Shown piece after piece: positions 42,439 to 55,600 of a stretch of 64,000 bases of DNA. The first letter of the stretch is position 1. Each line of letters opens with the position of its first letter. A program made the position numbers and the translations under genes. The DNA is taken from the NCBI RefSeq assembly GCF_026914185.1, contig NC_070558.1, positions 8,689,501 through 8,753,500 on the forward strand, written 5' to 3'. Origin of the DNA: Puccinia triticina. Its lineage: Eukaryota > Basidiomycota > Pucciniomycetes > Pucciniales > Pucciniaceae. The notes under the pieces are model-generated. The model had not been told where the DNA came from. It did not search any database and saw nothing but the letters and a program-made list of their open reading frames with translations.

Positions 42439-44606
42439 TTGCAAAATTAACACATATGCCTTATTGGTGAAATTTGCCTGAGAGAAATGCCAATAATCCT
42501 TACTTTTTTATGCTAAGGCCCCTGCATGATGTGTTCTTGGTGTAATCAACCTCTACATTGACTCATCAGATGCCTGGCCATCTCCTGCCACCTTTGTGTG
42601 CATTTTTCTCCTTCCCAAACCCAAGATACAAGGTTTGGAGTAAACAAAAACTTCATCCTGCCAAAAACAGTCCAAGTATAACTGTTTTTCAAATGAGCTG
42701 CCTCAGAATCTTGAGTGAACAGGCCCAAATGCATGTTCTCACAAAGTTGTTTGGCGATATCTGTCATTTTTTTTTCTTGAGGCAAGGTATTTGCACTAAA
42801 AATAATGTTTCACAGACCTCAGGCTTGGCTCTTGCAACCCCCCATCTTCAATGGGTTATTGTGAGCAAGGAATGAGGAAATGTGATGATCTAAGAGCATT
42901 AAAAATTAGAAAAGAAGCTGGGCTTTCATAATATCGAAGAATCTTGAGGAAATCTTTGCAGGCAAGCAAGCTATTGCAACATTTGATGGAAATGGTGTTT
43001 TTAGCCATTCCTCTCAGGCCTAAATAACTAATATTGGATAAGTCCCCCCAGTGGAGGCGCTTGGTGCCCCCACCTTTGGAATTAACTAAGTTTGCTTATG
43101 TCATAAGCCGCCTGCGTGGCCTGACCACTTTGCGAAATTGGTCTGATTTTCACATTTTTTGAACTCAGCAACTATTTAAACGTAACAGAAGGCCTTGCAT
43201 ATTATTCTGAATACACCAACCTGTAGCCTTGCTTCTCCGGTGTATTTTATTTCTTTTTGGAAACATTTGGCCAAAAATATACAGTGGCTTGTGATTTGTA
43301 GTCATCCCCCTTGTTTCTTGCAAAGTAGAGTTTGACAGATGCAGATCCGTTCATATCATTGGTCCATGGACCCTCTCACAGTTTTTTGACTCAATGGTAA
43401 GTGTTATACATGGGATCTGATGATCATGATTGTGAGAATTTTTTATGGATTTGGCACCAGATATATCTACTGCAATTGCTTACAATGTTATTCTATCTAC
43501 ACAAGGATTCTTGGGAGGGTATAGAGATATTTGTTATTATGAAGCTGGAAGTCTTGCACTTTTAATGGTTCCAAGGGCCAGAGGTTTATCCAAGAGCTAC
43601 TAGGTAATATAGGGGGATGAGATCACCTCCAAGCCATTTGGCTGGTAGCTCTCCCCCTTGTAAGCCAAATTTAAATGCAATTCCCTCCCTTTGGGAGGCA
43701 GGCAATTTGCCCACCTCCCCCCCCCCAAGCATAGGTATGAGGGAGGGACTTGTGTCAATTAAATGATAATTTTTGAAAATCTTTATTAATATTCCAACAA
43801 AACCATGCATAACCAGAATCAATAGACTGACATGTGATGTGAATGATAAAAAATAATAATAGAATGAATCCCAAAATTCATCCTAAATTTTAGTGGGCAG
43901 TGAAAACACCTCAGACATTGTTTTTTTGTTACCTGCAGTGCAAATTTGAAATTTCTTTCTTTTTTCCAATAACATTACTTATATTCATTCTTTTGGAAAC
44001 TTTCTGTCCATCCTCTCAATAAATCAGAACTTAAGGTGTATGGTTTGTAAGTGTTCTAGTCAAAAGAAATGTCTTGCAAACTTTCTTCTGGGCATTGCGG
44101 GGGTTTGAGCAGGGCACCAAGAGCTCCCCTCCGTCCATGGAGGCTGCTAAGTGGGCAGACCTGAGAGATCGGAGCTGGGCATGCCCTGACCGTGCGGAGC
44201 AAGCCGTCATGCAAGACCCCACAGCGCTGAGTCAGAGCGACTCATATATGAGTCCCCAGCAGAGGGAGAAACATGCTCAACGCGGACTTCTCCCTCCACA
44301 GATCTCTCCTCTCCTCACCCACTTCTCGCGCTCGCCATTTCTTTAGGCACCTCCCACCCACCCTTCTGTGCTTTGTGGGAGAGCCCCAATTCGCCAGGAG
44401 TAGGTGTACGCCTGAACCCTACTCCTGTTGTCTGTTGCAGTTGCCGAAGTGAATTAGCTTCATTTCTCTCACCCTGGTTGAGGCCAGGAGAGGGAAGAAT
44501 CCCTGTCCTGCCTCTCTTCCAACACTTGCTACGGGCGGCTGCGGCACAGTAGCCTGTAGCAAGTACCAGGCGAGAAGCGGCAGCCGAATGGACTGTATCA
44601 GTGTAT
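42439..44606. other. Repeat-rich intergenic region
   Basis: No gene supported. A further AAGTCCC-type piece lies near 43040-43095. At 43678-43754 there is a CCCTCCCTTTGGGAGG hairpin with GGAGGGACTTG at its right end. GC-rich short frames near 44074-44560 have no recognisable family. Confidence 0.4.
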
Positions 44607-46432
44607 AGTGGGTAGACAATTGTATCCACCACAACTTTTTGGACTCTATAATCTCCCCCCACCAACTTCAATTCATTCATTTCAGTGAGGTCTTTCAAAA
44701 TAGGCTTATAAAGAGGAATATGATGAAATGAAAATGAAAAAACAAAGTTGTGATTTTTTAAAAAAGTTGAAAAAACACAAGTTTTTCTTGCAAGCTTAAT
44801 TCTTTTTTTCAGAGAAAGGTGAATAGACATAAAGCAAGAATGTGTTATGAGCTGCACCTGCGCGCCTTGCCTACCCATAGACATTTCATGTAGTTACAAG
44901 TACATGTCACAGCTCTCCACCATGAGGAGGAGCCGTGTCAGCCTTAAAGTCAACTCAGCTGACCTAAAGTCTGCCTTTTTCTACTTCTTACATATGAATT
45001 ACTTCATATCTTTTTCATCTTAAGAGATATCCTTGTTTTGACTTCATTGTCTGCTTCCTCATGCAATTTTAACTCTAGTTACAACTTACCAATTCTTTGT
45101 AACTCTACTCCTTCCCTGAGTTCTTGAGTTGTAGCACGCATGCGCAGTTGTGACATGTCAGCGCTACCAGGCGCGCCAAACCACATGTACATGTGTAAAT
45201 TACATAAGCAAACTGTGAAAATTTTTGTAGTCAGGATCCCCCTTGCCTGAGGAGGATCTACAGACTTCAGCACACCAGAACCACACCCCAGATAACCCCA
45301 GGATCACCACCAAAGAGATTACCACGCTCCCAGTATACCTACCATCACAGGCACCTAGGATATTGACAGTAAGTAACCTCTTTCACTGAAACTTGTTTAT
45401 CCCAGAGGTACAACTCTGTGTCTGCTTGATTTGCTCTTCTTTTGCTGGCCTTTGCCTCATCCTTGATCACAGGGCTGCCCCTGCTTAACATCATTCTTTT
45501 TCTGTGGTTTTTGTAAGAAACAAACCACATAGGTTTCCCTTTAAAGAACCTTGACTATCCAGAAGGAAGCCAAAAATTGTGGCTGGATTAAACTTGTCTA
45601 ATCCAGAAGCACTCCATGTTTCTTTGGTGAGAGGAGGCTGTTGCACTCTCTAGCACAGCTTGGCAGCACTCTTCTAAAGAGGTAGCATTGCCAGTGGACG
45701 TGCATTCTCACCAGAATAACCTCGAATATCTGCTTAATCTTGAATCTTCTCAGTCTCTTTCTCTCCCTCTCTCTCTCTCTCTTATATTTGTATTTTCTTT
45801 ATCCAAAGAAATCCAAATATTCCCCCCTTTTCTCTTGTGTCCTGCTGTCACTATAGAGACTCAGGCTCACAAGCCGGGGAGAGATCCTCACACTCTCCCC
45901 ATCTAGTAATCTATCAACTAGCTAGTGAACCCGTGCAGAAGAAACCGGAGGCAAGTCATCCTTCCCCCTAAGATTAACCCTCACAGAATGGAACATGAAA
46001 CAAATGATAATAAATGAAAAAAATGTGACCCCAAAAAGGTTTGGCTTGGTGGGTGGACAATCTGCAGTCAAAATGGGGACATTACAGTGCCAGGATGCCA
46101 GGTATGCTGATGAATGACTCACTCCACACATCTTTTAAACCACATAGAATCAATTGTTTTTTACTTTTTTACTTATCATCATTCATTTGAGATCTCATAC
46201 TATCATTCCTCAACCTTCTAAATTTTTTGAGAAAATATTGCCTTTTTTGTTTTTTTTGTTTGTTTAATTTTTGTAAATTACATAACTTTGATTTTAATTT
46301 TGATTTTGATTTTTTCATATTTGTGTTTTGAAGACTATTTTTAAACATCTCACCAATACTAGTGACTTGAAGTTGGTTGGTTGAGTTTCTATGGTCCAAA
46401 AATGGTGTGGTGTATACAATTTTCTACCCACT
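44607..46432. mobile_element. Candidate 1.8-kb TIR element
   Basis: The left end AGTGGGTAGACAATTGTATC and the inverted right end AGTGGGTAGAAAATTGTATA continue as diverged inverted repeats for about 150 bp, both with CACCACA and TTTTTGGAC words. The interior has no transposase. A TC microsatellite lies at about 45750-45782. The clean 47273 element starts CAGTGGGTC and also has TTTTTGG near its end, so the two may be distant relatives. No target duplication is clear. Confidence 0.5.
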
Positions 46433-46540
46433 GACCATGACATGTTAGCCCGAGTTGAGAAGTATTTAAATGAGGCTATGAATTGCAAAACATTGGGGCT
46501 TGCTCCATTCTTGCATCCGTGCTACTGGATGCACATCAAG

Positions 46541-46880
46541 CCAAGCCCTGCAGGGGGCAATATCTAGTTCCACTACAAGGAATTAATTTCATACAAGGCT
46601 CACTGTACTCCCTGTCAGAGCAGGCTGGGGTCTATCACTTCCATGGGCATTGGGGGCCCTGTTTTTCAGGCTACCCACATAACCAACTGTCATCCAGGAA
46701 ACAGTGGATGTACCAGGGACATCCCCAAGAGGCAGCCTGCAGCCTTTTGGCAACCCAATCCAAGCCCTGCAGAGGGAAATGTCTAGTTCCACTAGAAATT
46801 AATTGCATACAAGGCTCACTGTACTCCCCATCAGAGCAGGCTGGGGACTACCACTTCCATGGGAATTGGGGGCCCCATTT
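46541..46880 (+). repeat. Tandem pair of 125-bp units, 219 bp apart
   Basis: The segments 46541-46665 and 46760-46880 both run from CCAAGCCCTGCAG through CATACAAGGCTCACTGTACT to CTTCCATGGG-ATTGGGGGCCC, with scattered differences. The open frame through both (46483-46920) follows from the repeat and has no recognisable family. Confidence 0.7.
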
Positions 46881-47272
46881 TAGTCCCCACCAAATGCCAC
46901 TGTGTTATGCCCTCATGTAGGCAACAGATTTGAGCAAGTCCCAATTGCATTTTCACCAGTTTTCTCTACATAAATGGTGAGCTTGGCGCCTTGGGTAGTG
47001 TGGATACATTTATAGGTGGATAGCTTTGGAACAGCTGAGGCAAGTTGAGGGACCTGGTGAATACCCTTCTAAAGTGTCTGTGAGGCATAAACCCAACTAA
47101 CCCATGACTTAGCAGCTGTTGACAAACATCCAGGCAGGGGCTGGTAGGGAAATACTGCAGCCAGTCCCCACATCAGCACTTTATTGGTTCATTTATGCGG
47201 AATTGATTGTATATTTGTTGTATTATGCTGTTGTTCTCTCTAAATTCTAACCAATCAACCCTTTCATATGTA

Positions 47273-47938
47273 CAGTGGGTCATCTAATGTTTTTGGCACT
47301 GCATTTTTCATTGCAGAAGATCAGGCAAGAGACCCAAAGTGATGGGATTGGCTGCAGGGGTGTAAAATAAGTTCCCAAGAACGATTATGACAGAAAAAAA
47401 TGAAAATGAAAAATATGAAAAGTGTGGAAATTTTCCAATTTTGTGCAAATTTCTCAGAATCCTTTTAAACCAAGGAGAGAAAATTACAGAGCACAGTATG
47501 GCATGTGACAGGAATGATAAAGAATGAAAAAAAACTGAGACCATTTTCAATGATTTTTGTTGGATCAAATAATTCTGGTCAAATTGGTGTTGATTTGGCC
47601 TGCAGGTGCCAACTTCTATTTCAAATGGGTGGATACCTCATTCACCCAAAAAATCATTGAAAACGGTCTCAGTTTTTCATTTTTTATCATTCCTGTCACA
47701 TGCCATACTGCTCTGTAATTTTCTCTCCTTGCTTTGAGCACTAATAAATATTCTGAGAAATTTGCACAAAATTGGAAGATTTTCACACTTTTCATATTTT
47801 TCACTTTCATTTTTTTTCTATCATAATCATTCTTGGGAACTTATTTTACACCCCTGCAGCCAATCCCATCACTTTGGGTCTGTTGCCTGAGCTTCTGCAA
47901 TGAAAAATGCAGTGCCAAAAACATTAGATGACCCACTG
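47273..47938. mobile_element. 666-bp foldback MITE, Tc1/mariner-type
   Basis: The ends CAGTGGGTCATCTAATG and CATTAGATGACCCACTG are bordered by TA on both sides. The arms are about 300 bp each and nearly identical inverted copies; differences are single bases and short indels. The spacer is about 60 bp. TA targets with such ends fit a Tc1/mariner-derived foldback MITE. The near identity of the arms suggests recent formation or gene conversion. Confidence 0.82.
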
Positions 47939-48332
47939 TACATACATACTCAAAGATTAGCAAATCCACCAAATTAGACCCACAGTGCACGCAGCATGTG
48001 CTCTTGAGAGGGCTTCTGCCCGCTGTAAAACTTTGATGGGCTTTGGGTACCCCAGTGAGAAGGTATTTTTTCTGCAATTTCTTGTAAAATTACATTTCCA
48101 ACTCCCAATCTATGCGGGGAAATTACATTCCAACTACCAAAAATTACGTTTTGAGTCAGAATGTAATTTTTGGGAGTCAATTAGTTAAGCCCCTTAAAGA
48201 AAGCCAAAAATTACATCCAAGTACAACATTGGTGCGCAATATAAATAAACACGTGTGGATCTGGTTGTTGCTACACATAATGGATGCCACAGTCAAAATG
48301 TTTTAAACAGCCAAACAGTTGACAGTATGAAA
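47939..48332. other. Downstream flank of the chitin synthase gene
   Basis: A short AT-rich spacer with a repeated TTACATTCCAACT / AAAATTACGTTTTGAGTC motif (48075-48175) and no gene. Confidence 0.4.
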
Positions 48333-51300
48333 TCAGCCGGCAAACAGCCGGATGCCGAGGTAGATTGTTGATCCGCCGAGCCGGATCAGCGCCACTGTGA
48401 AACAAAAAGGGAGGGGAGAAGTTGGAGGATTGGTCAGAAGGACGGTCTGATGATTGATATCAGGGCGGAGACTTACTGAAGGCTACAAAGCCAAGAATGA
48501 TGATCATGTATAGCCGGACCTTCAAGCTGGCTTTTCCCAAAGCAAAGGAGCTTCTCACATCGCCATCCAAAATGCAAGCGACCAAGATACCCTAGATAAC
48601 CCAGCGCTCAGCGAGTGTACCTATAAGAATCGATCAAGGCGGATCGGGAGGAGACTTACGTTGGTGAGCGTCCAGAGCAGGACAACGTTTGTTCGGACGC
48701 TTTTGTAATAGTCTTGCTTTAGAGCTTCTTTCTCCTTGTCCGACCGGTTCTTTTCGACCAATTTCGGCCGAGTTTTCAGGTTCATCAGCGCGTCGTCATA
48801 AGTCTGGTCAAGATCTTTCTGCTCCAGCGGGCATGTGATCTCTACTTTCGAATCGCCAGCAGAGACTGCCACTCCCAGGTCGGTTAAAATGATATTGTGG
48901 TCCTTCGTTCCCCAAGAAAAATCATGCTACGCCGTGTCAAAAGGGTACGCACACGAAATTCAGTCTGAGAATCGTCAAAGAATCACACAGTTGTGTGGCA
49001 CCAGTTGCTGGCTTACAAGGTTTGCGAATGCATAGACGTTGAGTACGTTGATATATGCTGGGGCCAATAACCTGAGAGGAATAAACACTCAATGATGAGT
49101 GACGTTTGGTTCAAATTCTGATAGATTGGCTGAGTGGTTACTCACAAATACTGCAACATGCAGGTTAGCAAATGCCACGGATCTAGCGCCAGGACACTTG
49201 ACGTGATCCAAGAGCCTGAGTCGAGCAAAATGCCAGATCAGTCAGCGAGCGGGTCAAGGATGATCGGATAAGAGCAAGATTGCTCGATCTTACCCAAAGT
49301 AGCAATCAATGAAATGACGATCTGCGCATAAAGGGTGGCATTGGCTCCACCCTTGACAGCTTTGACTAAAATCAACACACACGCGACCAACATGTAGAGT
49401 GCAAGGCATGCAAAAATGATCATAGCAGAAATATATTTCCACTTGGCCCTGGGAAGGATAGAATGACCGTCAACTATTTGTTTTAAGGCTAGTAACTGAA
49501 AGTCACGTCACTTACCCTTGTGGCCGGTTTCCCATGGATAGCAAAAAGCACCCTATCAAAGTTCCAGTATAGAGATACTAAGCAATAGCATTCTACACAT
49601 GTCAATCATCTTACTCTCGTATGCGACTAAAGCGAGCAAGTAATCTTACGTGTAATAAAGTATTGATAATTGTGATCGCCTTGGGCATTTTGAGAGATGG
49701 GTCTTCGAGTGAGGATGATAGTAGTACAAAAAAAATGTACTGATGTAGGACAGCAGTATGTTAGCTCACGCTGTAATAACTGAGAAAAGCCGAGAGGGGG
49801 GAGGGGGAGGAGGGATCATACTCACATAGTTTGCCAATCCAAACCAAGCAAATAAAAGATTCAAAAAGTTGTAGAGTCCTTCGAAGTAGAGTGCAAGAGC
49901 CTTCTTTCGGGAGTGTTCGGTGCGAGACATCTGGCCTATATGTGCCAAGGAATAGATAGCGGCGAAGAAGCTTCCGTTGAGCCAACGACGGCGCTGACTG
50001 ATGAATTCTGGGACCTCGTTGGGCACATCGGTCTCGCCCCAGGCGCTCTTGACGTACTTTAGCACCCAGTTGTGCCCGCGTTTGGCCACCAGCTCCCAGC
50101 ACAGGATCCGGTCCTCGGCCAGATACATGTTCGACGTAAACACATCCGCATCCCGACCGGCAAGCGTTTCGCCCTTGAAGTACGACGCTAGCGGTCCCCG
50201 CCCGATCTCATCGTTCTTGAGTGCAATGTATCGATAGGCTGAGAATGCGCCGGGTAGAACAGATATATAGCCGAATACGGATTCCGTTGGTTTATCCAAG
50301 ATGTCTAGAAGACCAACCAACATTCTCATCATCAGTATCTCACAAGGCATAGCGCAGGTGTGAGTGCCTAATAACGTGCTCACTTGACATTTTATATTCG
50401 AAGTTTTGAGCGGCCACTAGGGGGTTGAGTAGTCCGAGCCAGCCTTTGCCTTTCATCGCACAAATCTCACCACACGCGCCACCGACGTTTGAGTTGAGAT
50501 CCATGCATTTCCAGAGATGGTACAAGCTACGCGGGCCCGGTTTGGTGCCCACGTCGAGAAGCACGCAGACGTTGGGCTGAAGGAGTGGACAGAAGGCGTT
50601 GAACATCCACCGGTGAGAGTTGATCTTCTTCTGGTTGCGCTCTTTCATGCAGAAGATGATCTGTGTGGGCACGATCCCCTTCTCTAATCCCTTGAACTTC
50701 AGGTCACTGTCTACCGAAAGTTGGGTGGTGAACTCGTAAATGTGTGCTGTCACGGGTTGGTCTTGAACCATGTTGGATCCTACGCCATCTTGATAAACAC
50801 CTAATGCGGAAAGACTACCCCCCAAGAAACCGTGTATTAGCGCTGACAGGACTATGTATGTATGGTGACCAGGAGAGCTTACCAGTCGAGAACTCGTGGA
50901 TGAATGACCTTCCGCCCATCCGCAACGATGCAGACCACCACTTTCTTCCAGCCGTCTTTTCCCCACGTCCTGGATTTATTTCTGGTGCAAAGATGGGCGA
51001 TGTTTTCTTTGAGGATGATAATAAGGCGACACGTATATTAGTGCTTGCTCTTTTTTGTGTGGCGGCTATTTTACATTTGAGAAAGTGCTGGTGATCTGAC
51101 GATCGTGGGTGGGAAGATGATCTTAACTCATAACTCCGTGCATCGTTCGCGTGAATAACACTTCGTCTTCATTGTACATCGTCACTCCCACAAACAGTTC
51201 GGTTTCGCGGTTCATCTTAGCAGCTCGGAGGGTGTATCTCTCAGATTCAAAATCATCAGGCTGAATTGAATGGGCGGAATGATGCAAAAAAGAAAGATGT

Positions 51301-51922
51301 CGTGGTCAGGTTCGCGTGGGAGGGGGATGGGGAAGAAGAAAGACAGACTATCGAGCAAGCGAACATCACACGTGGCAGCGGTGTAAGACATGATCTCGAA
51401 CTCCTCCTCTCCGCGACGGGGCAGGAAGCTTAACAATCGAGCGGGTATGGGGCGGTCGATAACCAAGTTTCCGTTTGTGAGTGCGACCCTCTTCCTGGTG
51501 CGATTGCGCCTGAGGGCGCGTCCGGCGGGTGCGGGGCCCCAGTGAGGGTTGGCGGGTGTGTTGAGAGAGTTGAGTTGGGTGGATGAGGAGGTGTGATCCT
51601 CGAGGACGATGTTTGCGTATGCGGGCTCCTTCTCATCCTCGGTTCCATAGGCATAACCTTGCTCGTCCTCGTCTGAGATCCCGATCGAATGGGTAAACGG
51701 GTCGAGTTCGTGGGTGATCGGCGGGGGCATGTTGGGCGCTGGGCGGGTATGGGATTCGATGGACTCGGCCTGGCTCGGTATATCTTCGTGGCCGTGGCCG
51801 TGCTCGGAATGATGGGGTGATTGTTGTGTTTCGGTAGAGGTGTGATGATAGAGCAGGGCATCGGCATCCGATGGGATGGGATAGGAGGAGCCGGTCTCGT
51901 CCACGTCAAGCCGGATATCCAT
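48333..51922 (-). CDS. Chitin synthase (division 1, probably class III)
   Basis: Thirteen exons (51922-51365, 51260-51128, 51006-50883, 50814-50384, 50304-49826, 49739-49650, 49577-49516, 49448-49294, 49215-49146, 49071-49017, 48926-48660, 48591-48477, 48394-48333) join in phase to 866 residues. The acidic, disordered N-terminus is followed by the CHS_N region ([36 protein letters not shown]). The GT2 catalytic core contains [31 protein letters not shown] and the product-binding QRRRW at 519-523. Several membrane segments follow, with [33 protein letters not shown] and a last helix ending RLFAG. The enzyme extrudes chitin across the plasma membrane. The class call rests on the segment after WGTK and is tentative. 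Confidence 0.96.
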
Positions 51923-52657
51923 TTATGTAAACTTGCTCTTCCTGTCTGTCGATGGGCGGTTCAACTTCTACGGTCGCTGCACTGTGATGTCAGCGGGTGT
52001 ATTTTCTGGGAGATGGAAGGGGTGATGAATATATTAATCCAGCACTGTGTACATGGGGCCGCCGACAGTTTCGGGCATCAGGAAGGACCCTCTAAAACAT
52101 GATTAGTTGCACCATCGGTGATCCGATATCCATCCCCACTGCTTGTCTTCACCTCGGCGCGTCTCGGCGAGTCAGCCGGCGACGCGTCCCCGTCCCTGTC
52201 AGCGAGAGCTGTCTCCGGCCATGTCACAGGTTCAGAGACGAGGAAGCCAGTTGGCCCCGCCCCCCCCGATCGGACGGGGACCCACCCGGGATGGTGGGCT
52301 CCCGCTCCGCCTTAAAGCCAGATGGGCCTCGATGGGCACCGGCCGACCAAATATTCCCGATCGTCACTGAGGCCGCAGCCATCCACACACAAACACTCAC
52401 TCCCGCCGAACAACCACGCCCGCCTGTCCGCCTCGTGTACGCCCACTCCCCAGACTCTTCGGTCTGGCTCGATTCGATCGGCCAACTTGACTCATGTGAA
52501 CAGCGACCCTACTATCTGTCTGGCCTCTCAGTCTCAGTCCGAATGTACACTCCCAACCATTGATTCGTATCATCCTGCGATCGACCCTCTTGCGCCCCCT
52601 CAAAACAAATAATTTATCATCCATCTCATACCGCTTCCGCACCACACCCCCTCCCAC
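51923..52657. promoter_or_regulatory. Divergent promoter region of chitin synthase and TOR
   Basis: 735 bp separate the two start codons, so both upstream regions must share this space. It is GC-rich in the middle. One ACGCGT (MCB-like) word lies at 52182-52187, and a CCCCCCCC run lies near 52260. Frames here have no family features. The binding factors are unknown. Confidence 0.5.
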
Positions 52658-55600
52658 ATGGATCGATCAATCGCCCCAAGACCGATCGAAGCCATCCTCG
52701 TCGATCTCAAGTCTAGGTCAGTCACCGCACAGGAACCCTCATCACATCATCAAATTCATCAGCACAAGCACGCTCCATCCTGACTGTTGACTGCTTCCCC
52801 TAGATCAGACGAGCTCCGCTCCCGTGCTGCTCATGAAGTCCAACAATTTGTTCGTCCTCAACTAAAACATTTAGTCCTACAGTCTTCCCACAAACCGACA
52901 CAGATAAACATAAATTCATCAATTGATCACATCCCCTTAGGTTCTCACCTCCTCTCGAGGAGTAACGGGCGACTCGTTTACAAAAGTCTACAATGAAGTC
53001 AGTGGCCGGATCCAAATCGCAGTATCATCAAATGACATGAACGAAAAATTGGGCGCCCTCCAAGCAATGGGTACCTCAATCTCACTACAACATTTCTTTT
53101 CACGCATCTATCAATCTCTTACCTCCTGTATCTCGTCTATCCACAGAAAAGCTCATCGACATCATGGGCGAAGATACCACCAGGGCTTACAAACTAGTTT
53201 CTTATGTTCAGAAAGTTTTGCCCTGCCAAGATCCGCTAGTCATGGGCTATGCGGCCAAAATATTCGGCAAGTGGTCATCTCATTCTGGTCGATCACTATC
53301 CAGTCGAGCTTATCTTCCCACACGTTTTCATCATCGGTAATGTGCCTCCATTCTAGCCCGGCTCTGCTCGAAAGGCGGCAATCTCATGTTGGAAAACGTC
53401 CGAAAACAGCTGGTCCGGGTCATCGAATGGCTACAGGGTGAGCGAAAAGAAGAACGAAGACATGCCGCCGCCCTCCTACTGCGAGAGATGGTCCGGGTGC
53501 CTCCTTCGAGTGTGATCTATGACGCCTTGCCCGATCTACTCGACAATCTGTGGACTGCGATGCGTGATCCCAAAGTGGTCATCCGAGAAGTGGCCTCAGA
53601 CGCTCTGGCTGGTCTACTGTGTTTTACCTCCACTCGTGAAAGTACCACTCGGGATGAATGCTTCTCGATGGTTCTACAGCAGGCCCAGAAAGGCTTTAAA
53701 CTCGGCACTTCTGATGCCATCCATGGTAGCCTGTTGGGAATTAAAGAATTAATCCTCGAAGGTGGAGCTGTGAGTGTTTTTTCTTCGCTTGTGGATTGAT
53801 TTGTGATGGCCATAGTGTTTTGCTCATCCCATCCTGATAATACCCCATGCTCGCTGTCAAAACTGATGATGGTCATCTATTTCAGTTCATGCGACCGAGG
53901 TTCCACGAAATCTCCGATCAAGTTTTGACGTATAAAGATCATCGCGAGGCCCTAGTCCGACGGGCAGTAGTCGAACTGATACCCACCTTGGCTTCTTACA
54001 ACTCCGCTGAATTTTCCTCGACATATCTTTATCAATGTATGATGTATCTTATCGAACAACTACGCAAGGATCGGGATCGGACCACCTCGTTCTACGCAAT
54101 CGGTCACGTCGCCGTAGCCGTCAAGCAGCAGATGTCTTTATATCTCGAGGCCGTTTTGGCATCCATCAAGGAAGCTTTAGTCAATCGGGGCAAAAAGAAC
54201 AGTCCTTCCGAAGCCTCCATCTTCCATTGCATTAGCAAGTGTGCTTCCGCCGTGGGGCAAGCAATGACCAAGCATATGCACGAATTACTCGAATTGATGT
54301 TTTCCAACGGTCTCAGCGAGCCTCTTAGGGCAGCACTAGTTGATTTGGCACGGTTCATCCCCCCTCTGCTGCCCATTGTCCAAGGTACTCTCGAACTTTT
54401 CTGCTCTTCGTTCTGCCGACGTGATCTAATTTGTCAGATTTCCGTTTCATTTGTTTTATTTGATTTGGTTTACTAGAGAAGTTGCTTGACCTGCTTGCGG
54501 TGACACTCTCCGGAGAAAAATTCAAGCCTCCTGGGATGCCGATCAATTGGAAGGCTGCTTCCAATCCCACTGACCTCAGCGTAAGTTATCAAAGTTCCCT
54601 TGATCCTCCCCTTTGGAAGTGCTCTTTCATCTTTTTTGATGCATCGACTCCATGTTTGGTTTTCATTTGCAGGCCATGGAGACCGATCGAGCGACCGTTA
54701 CTCTGGCGCTGAAAACCTTTGGTACATTCAACTTCAAAGGGCATCGGCTGAATGAATTCGTGAGGGATGTCGTGATTCGATATGCAGATGACGAGTCACC
54801 AGATGTTCGGCAAGCTGCTGCCACTTGCTGCGCCCAAATTTTGGCCCGGGATCCAATTATCCATCAAAATTCATCGTATGCTATCAAGCTGATATCCGAT
54901 GTCCTAACCAAGCTACTCGCTGTCGTAATTGCCGATCCGCTACCGTCGATACGCCAGTCTACTCTTTTAGCCTTAGATCCGAAATTTGACCGTTTTTTGG
55001 CCCACCCTAACAACATCAAACAGCTATTCATTGTACTAAACGACGAGGTTCATGTGATCCGAGAATCTGCTATTAAGACCATTGGACGACTCGCCAAGCG
55101 TAACCCGGCTTACATCGTACCGAATCTCAGGAAAACTTTGATCCAACTTTTGACAGACCTCGAATATTCAAGTGACGTCCGGCGCAAAGAAGAAAGTTCT
55201 AATCTCCTAGCCCATCTTATCAGCTGTTCAAAAAGTCTCACCAAGCCATACGTGGCCCCCATGCTGAAAGTTTTATTACCGAAGGCTCGGGATTCGAACC
55301 CTGCTGTAGCTTCTTCAATCATGATGGCTCTGGGCGAGTTGGCACGAGTAGGAGGAGCCGAGGTCTCCAGCCAGACAGGCACTATTATGCATTTGATTAT
55401 GGATACTTTGAAAGATCTTTCATCGACGGGAAAACGAGAAGCAGCCTTGAAAACTCTGGGTCAGCTCTGCTCAAATACGGGCTATGTGGTCGAGCCTTAC
55501 TTTGACGAGCCAACGCTCTTACCAATTATCACATCGATTTTGAAGACCGAAGCATCAAGTCACGTTCGCAGAGAAGCGTTGCGAGTCTTAGGAATTCTGG

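Noticed and set aside
44888..45915. Possible solo LTR (TG...CA boundaries)
   Set aside because: The boundaries are arbitrary and no 4-6 bp duplication matches. It lies inside the 44607-46432 candidate element.
55285..55300. GGGATTCGAACCC, which looks like a reversed tRNA box B
   Set aside because: It lies within the TOR open frame ([10 protein letters not shown]), and no tRNA arms surround it.
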